Assembly (NCBI GenBank): GCA_947095945.1
Contig: CAMUQM010000131.1
Location: forward strand, 1-5,752
DNA from: an uncultured Prevotella sp.
GTDB taxonomy: Bacteria > Bacteroidota > Bacteroidia > Bacteroidales > Bacteroidaceae
Direction: 5' to 3'
DNA: 5,752 nucleotides
Shown: one piece after another, positions 1 to 5,752 of the stretch
Position numbering within the stretch: position 1 is the first letter of the stretch
Layout: every line of letters starts with the position of its first letter
Translations under genes and position numbers: made by a program
Notes under the pieces: model-generated
What the model was told of the DNA's origin: nothing
Seen by the model: the letters and a program-made list of their open reading frames with translations, nothing else
Databases searched by the model: none

Positions 1-1569
1 AACAAACTCGTTGTTAAAGTAAACCTCGTAGGTCAAAGTTGTCTTCGCATCAATGAAGATACCCTCAAGTGATACGTCGCCATCCACCATCTCTGCAGGG
101 AGAGTAAAGGTGCCGTCAGCATTGAAACGCTCACGTGGGATGAACTCGTCAACATACTGATAGGTACCATGGCTGAGGCTGTCACCATTGAGGTTGTAGC
201 CGTGGCGCACCTTTAGACCGCTGAAGTTAAAGCCATGCTCAGGCTTCATCTTGATAGTATAAGGCTTACCGAATGGGATAGAGATGCCGTTCAGTTCCGT
301 ACCATCTTCTGCAACAACCTTACCATTGAGTGCACCTTGGTTAATCTTAACATTGTCGCCATGTACGTTAAGGCGAACATCGATGGCACCACCACCATTG
401 TTGATGATATTGTTGTTGTTGTCGATGCAACCTCCTGCATCAGCAGAATTCCAATCCACCTTGTAACGCATGCGGTAGAAACCGTGCTGAAGATTATCAG
501 GAAGTGTGAACTCAGGCATAACAAGTGTGTTACGACCATTGCCAGAAATCTCTGTTCCTGCGCTATTGAAACCAGAATTCTCATCCTCTCCGCCGAGGAA
601 AGAGTAAGCTAACAACTCATTACCAGCGTTTGGAACAATCTGACCACCTTCTACCTTTGGCTCAAAGCGACCATTGTTGTTCAAGTCAAGATAAACATAG
701 CTGTGCATCCAGATACCCTTGTACTGAACAGCTGGGTTGAGTGTCTCACCCGGTTTAGCCAAGAACGCCTGCTTGCTGAGGTAGGTGTAAGCTGGAGTAG
801 AAGTGGTAATATCGCCATAGACACTGAAAGTCTGGTCGCCAAGGCTGATGCCCTTGAGTCCACGGTCGGTACGTGTGCACTTCTGATCCTTGTTATAGTT
901 CATCGGATAGTCCTCACGATTGGTTGTTGTGAAGGCTTCGTTGTTCACCTCGATATTGTCGATATAAGCAAGGAAATCATCGGTCATGCCGTTAGTGTCT
1001 TCACAATCGACAACAACCACAAGGCTATGGATTTCGATACCACCAGCACTCTTAACTGGGAAGACAGCATCTACCCACTTGTTTGGCTCAACCTCTCTCG
1101 TTGATAGCTCCCAGAACTGCTCTGTCTCTGCGCTCTGACCAGCACGATCGGTACGCTTTCCGAGTCCGATGAGCATCGTACGACCAGCCTTTGGCTTGTG
1201 AATCATCACGTGTACGTACTTTGTTTCTTTGGTCAAAGCGAATGGCTGTTTAAGGTCGATGCGTGCACCGAAGGTGTTCGAACCAAAGCGTGAACGCTGG
1301 AAGCCCAACACTTTCTCAGAAGCATTAGGGATAGTCTTCAGAATCTCGTCATGGTTCTTGTCGATATTGCTTACCACCTGCACGTTTCCTTTCAGTACAG
1401 GCGCCTGCTTGTTTTGGCTGCGGAAAGGCGATTTCTGCCAAGAGTCGTAGACACCAACCGACTTATAATCCTGATTTTCAAAATCTATTCTAACCTCTTG
1501 TGTGGTCTGTGCATGGAGCAAAGTGGTGCAAAACAACAAACCACAGGTAGCTAATATATTCTTTTTCAT
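1..1569 (-). CDS. Secreted multi-domain beta-sandwich protein, C-terminus cut off by the window edge
   Basis: The frame is open for 523 codons from the ATG at 1569 to the window edge, with no stop. Residues 1-20 form a signal peptide (lysines at 2-3, a hydrophobic stretch, then LHA before Gln21), so signal peptidase I cleavage and export are expected. Residues about 24-215 look like a jelly-roll or carbohydrate-binding-like domain (starting RIDFEN, ending YIDNIEVN). Residues about 240-400 resemble the GEVED-type beta-sandwich: Trp287, then YLDLNNNGRFE at 293-303, which could bind calcium, and YRMRYKVDW from 365. From about 405 a further beta-rich domain begins, with GLKVRHGYNLNGDSLSHG inside it. 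I see no catalytic signature in the visible part; an enzyme domain could lie beyond the edge. It starts 21 bases after the fucosidase stop, so cotranscription is likely. I infer a glycan-binding or glycan-degrading partner of that enzyme. Export is well supported; the exact function is not known. Confidence 0.8.
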   Translation of the reverse strand, partial: MKKNILATCGLLFCTTLLHAQTTQEVRIDFENQDYKSVGVYDSWQKSPFRSQNKQAPVLKGNVQVVSNIDKNHDEILKTIPNASEKVLGFQRSRFGSNTFGARIDLKQPFALTKETKYVHVMIHKPKAGRTMLIGLGKRTDRAGQSAETEQFWELSTREVEPNKWVDAVFPVKSAGGIEIHSLVVVVDCEDTNGMTDDFLAYIDNIEVNNEAFTTTNREDYPMNYNKDQKCTRTDRGLKGISLGDQTFSVYGDITTSTPAYTYLSKQAFLAKPGETLNPAVQYKGIWMHSYVYLDLNNNGRFEPKVEGGQIVPNAGNELLAYSFLGGEDENSGFNSAGTEISGNGRNTLVMPEFTLPDNLQHGFYRMRYKVDWNSADAGGCIDNNNNIINNGGGAIDVRLNVHGDNVKINQGALNGKVVAEDGTELNGISIPFGKPYTIKMKPEHGFNFSGLKVRHGYNLNGDSLSHGTYQYVDEFIPRERFNADGTFTLPAEMVDGDVSLEGIFIDAKTTLTYEVYFNNEFV

Positions 1570-4500
1570 ATTGTTTCTCAAGTCAAACGATTAATAAATT
1601 GCAATCTCACTCATTACAGGACAAGCCTTAGCATCCTTGATATGAACGCGTATAGCCTTAGCCTCAAAGCCTGAACCATAGCTGCTCACGGTGCTTCCGT
1701 TGAGCGGAATGATACGCTTATAGCCGATAGTGGTCTGCTTTACCTTGTTAGCAAGTGGCTTCCATGTGCTGCCATCAGTGGTATATTCGATTGAGAAACC
1801 CTTTACGCGCTGTCCGAGTCTAACGTACTCTTGCAAAGTCACGTAGCGAACCTTCTGAGTGTTGTTCCATTTGAAGGTGAGGGTAACATCCTTTACGTTG
1901 TCCTCTGCTGCCCAATAAGTATCTGGATTCTCGTCAATGAGATTGTTGACAAGATAGGTACGTGTTGCTCCATTGCTGCGTGTGCTGGTAGCTTCAACAG
2001 TAGCTGTCTTAGCAAGATTGGTCTTGAAACGCTCCTTCAACATAGTACCAAACTCCTTCAAGCGGCTTACTTGATTCTCAGGAATTCTACCGCTTTGGTC
2101 TGGAGGGCAGTTAAGGATGAGTGTTGAATTACGACCTACCGTCTCTAAATACATTTGGAAGGTGCGCTCTGCTGACATTGGTTGACAACCCGGATGCCAG
2201 AACCAGCCTTTGTCGGTAAACTTAGCATCGCTCTCACCGGGGAGCCAGAACCAGCCGTTCTCCGTTCCATACATACCATTACGCTCAGGAGCATAGCCAC
2301 GGTTCTCATTACACCAGTTGGTTTCGCCTGCCCATCCGTCTTCGTTACCAATCCAACGTGCCTCACCACCGACACCCCAAAGGATGATATTAGGGCTAAG
2401 CTTATGGATAGAATCGCGGAGGTTAGGTACGTCGTAGTAGGTTGCACGGTCGATGTTGATTGTCTTATTCTGACCACCATAGTAGCCATTACCACCATTT
2501 GCCCCATCAAACCACATCTCAAACTGGTCTGAACCATACTTTGCAAGCTCGGCACACTGCTTCAAGAAGACGTCCTTCACGTAGCTGTCCGTACCGTAAA
2601 GACCACTGTTTCGGTCCCAAGGAGATACGTAGAAGCCATATTTCATATTCAACTCCTGTGCTGCTTTCGCAAAGAGATCAGCAATATTCACCTGCGCATT
2701 AGGGCTTGATGAGTTCATGCTTTTATGATCTGTTGTTTCTGTAGGCCACAGACAGAAGCCGTCATGATGCTTCACAACAGCGATACCGCCCGTCATACCA
2801 GCTGCCTTCACAGCCTCTAACCACTGCTTAGGGTCTGGCTTTGCCGTTGGCGCAAAGGTATTTACATTTTCATCACCATTACCCCATTCCTTACCCGTAT
2901 AGGTATTCATACCATAATGGAAGAAGGCATAGAACTCAGTCTGCTGCCATTTCCACTGACGGTCAGTGGGAACAGGGAACACTGGGCGCGGCTCGTTCTC
3001 TGGGTTAGGAGCGATTTGCGTCTGAAGAGTCATAACGGTATTGGTCTGAGCAAAGCTCGTAGCCGATGCCGTTAAGGCAAGTGCAGTAAGCACACCGTGT
3101 AGAAATCGGTTATTCATATTAGGTTTTTTAGTTTAGCAGCACTTTTAGACATAACTGTTTGTAAGTATTTGATTGACAATGTATAGTTTAGGTTTTATTG
3201 TCATTGCGAGAAACTCGAATGCCCCTGTGCTGCAATATCAAGGCACCAAGAACTCAGAAGTTGGTCGCAAATATACAAACTTAATTTGGATATTCGTGTA
3301 ATTAGGACTATAATTTATTTTATTAAGGTATAAAATCTCGCTCTGTTATGGGGTGATTAGGTGCATTATTTCTTATTTTTCGATTACTTCTTATAGTCCT
3401 GTTGCGCTGAATTTTCTTTACATTATTTCATTATTCCTATGCCTAAAAAGAGTAAAAAAATGCCTTTTAGGCAACCTTTGTAACTAACAATGTATCAAGG
3501 AATTGTAGAGTCATGTAAGAAAAGGTGCTTAGTAAGGGTTCAAAAGGGCGTTAGTTAGACCTCAAAAGGGCATCTTTTCAAAGCCAATTAGGCATCTTTT
3601 CAAAGGCAAAAGAGCATGTGTTGGTTTTAGGTTGTGTGAAAATAGTTTACAAGTGTCGCTTGGTATGGGGAAAAGTTACGTGTAGAAGACGGAAAGGCAT
3701 GCTAATGAATGGACATAATATTTATGGTCAAACAAAAAAGACAGAGCAACAAGTTTCTTCTGTTACTCTGTCTTTTTTGTTTTTATGTTACTTTGTCTTA
3801 TCAAGCAACTCGTTAACTTGTTAACTTGTCAACTTGTCAACTTGTCAAACTACTTTTCCGGGTAAACGAGGTTGGCATCGGTGATATTGTCCAGCACCTC
3901 GGTGAGGAACTTACGTGACTCCCACTTCGCCATAGGCAGGTCGTGGAGCAGGTAGTTACCACAGTCGCGAGCTGAAGCACCGGGGATTTCACCCTCGAAG
4001 TCGGCAACGAATTGGAAGGTGCGGCGCATGAGGTCGACGATATCTTTCGACTCAAGGTCGCCACGGAGGATAAGATAGTTACCTGTTAGGCAGCCCATAG
4101 GACCCCAATAGATAATACGGTCTTTCCACTCCTCATCGTTGCGAAGATAAGTAGCAGCCAAGTGTTCGATGGCGTGGATAGCACCCACGTGCAACACTGG
4201 CTCACGGTTTGGTTCTTTCATACGGATATCGAAGGTGGTAACTGTCTCGCCACCCACCTCGTCCTTACGGCTTACATAAATGCCACGCAGCAATCGCTGG
4301 TGGTCAATGGTAAAGGAAGGGATTTTGCTTAATTCAGAATTCATAATTCAAAATTCATAATTATGATTACCGATGTAATCTATGTTTTTAACTCATTATT
4401 CTTATTTAAAACAGAAATCATATTTAATCCTTTATTAATTCAGAATTCACAATTCATAATTATGATTACTATGGTAATTCAAAATTCATAATTCATGTTT

Positions 4501-5752
4501 AATTCATAATTCAAAATTCACAATTCATAATTATGATTACCGTTATAGGCAGAGTTTATAGAAACAAATAACTTGTTTACTTGTCCACTTAACCCTCTCG
4601 CGGAACTCAAAACAAGCAGATTTCCGTTTAGCTAACAAAACCCACAAAGACTTAAAGACGTGGATAATACTTACGCTAACATCGGTAATCATAATTATGA
4701 ATTTTGAATTATGAATTATGAATTAAGTTAATAAAGTGTCTCGTCACCTCAAAACTGCCGTTAGCAATACGCTCCCAGAAGTCATAGTACTGGCTGGCTT
4801 TGTTGTCTTTGAGCGGAACATCGCTGATAACTCGGAAGGAAACGAAAGGTGTTTGATAGATGTGGCAGACCTGCGCAATAGAACAACTCTCCATGTCGAC
4901 GGCTGTTGCTTCTGGGAAATGGTTCATTATCTCTTGCATCTTCTCACGTGAGTTGACAAACCATTCGCCACTAACTGTCAGTCCAGCCTTGACGTGTAAG
5001 TCTTTACAATCAGGCAAGTTATTCAACGACAATGCCTTTTCAATCAGCTCAGCAGGAGCCTTGAAGCGGGCAGGCATACCGATAATCTGACCGAAAGCCA
5101 CCTCATCTCCACAGTAGGCATCATGATACGCACACTCTGTTGCTACCACCACATCAGTAACCTCCAATGAAGTATCAGCTCCACCAGCACAACCACTTGA
5201 GATAACAAGGTCGGGGTGGTAATGGTTTATCATCTCCACCGCACCGATGGTAGAGTTAACCTTACCGATACCGCACTGCTGCAGGATGATTTCCTTATCT
5301 CCCAACCGTCCCGTAACGAAGTCTTTATGATTGAAATGCTCCGTCTCGGTATTGGAAAGAATTGCTTTAAGTTGCTCGAACTCTTTGTCCATTGCAACGA
5401 TGATTCCTATTTTCATACTGCAAAGGTACGAAAAAGTTACAAGTTGGATATTGTAAGTGCTTTGTTTTTTGTAACTTTGCAGAGATTAATCCATAAGTCA
5501 GACAAAAGCAAAATAAATAATAATGAAAACTTGGAAAAGATTTCTACCCGATGTTGTGGTAGTCGTGTTGTTTGCGGTCATATCATTCGCTTACTTCTTC
5601 GTACCGGTTACTCAGGGTAAGATTCTCTATCGCCACGATGCCTCAGCAGGTGTCGGTTCGGCACAGGAAATGACAGAATTCCAGAACCGTACAGGTGAGG
5701 CAACACGCTGGACAAACGCCATCTTCGGTGGTATGCCTACCTATCAGATGTC

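Overview
The window looks like chromosomal DNA from a Prevotella-type member of the Bacteroidota. The grounds are promoter boxes of the form TAnnTTTG, A-rich leaders without clear Shine-Dalgarno sequences, secreted proteins whose predicted mature N-terminus is Gln, a family GH29 fucosidase with a discoidin-like tail, and a YfhO protein with the N-terminus typical of Bacteroidales. Genus level is inference; no rRNA or other marker gene is present.

Layout: 1-3117 holds a two-gene minus-strand unit for secreted glycan-handling proteins. A GH29 alpha-L-fucosidase (1591-3117) comes first. Twenty-one bases downstream is a large secreted beta-sandwich protein (1-1569) whose C-terminus lies outside the window. 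The 732-bp gap at 3118-3849 has no convincing gene. It carries a candidate fucosidase promoter and leader hairpin, a 10-bp inverted repeat, a second short inverted repeat, an array of about five degenerate 22-bp units, a strong terminator for luxS, and a run of five 8-bp repeats.

3850-5416 holds luxS and mtnN (pfs), both on the minus strand with mtnN upstream. They encode consecutive steps of SAH detoxification: MTAN cleaves S-adenosylhomocysteine to S-ribosylhomocysteine, and LuxS cleaves that to homocysteine and the AI-2 precursor DPD. All recognisable catalytic residues are present in both.

The most unusual structure lies between them. A 400-bp segment (4328-4727) is bounded by 49-bp inverted repeats that differ at one position and are built from AATTCAN heptads. 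It overlaps both genes: one arm encodes the last five residues and stop of mtnN, and the other supplies the start codon and first five residues of luxS. The heptads also create a five-codon upstream ORF whose stop overlaps the luxS start as ATGA.

5417-5522 is a compact divergent promoter region with mirrored TAnnTTTG boxes. It drives mtnN leftwards, apparently with almost no leader, and a YfhO-family membrane protein rightwards (5523 to the window end, partial). I found no CRISPR, tRNA, rRNA, transposase or defence gene. The novelty here is in the repeat architecture around luxS, not in a new protein system.
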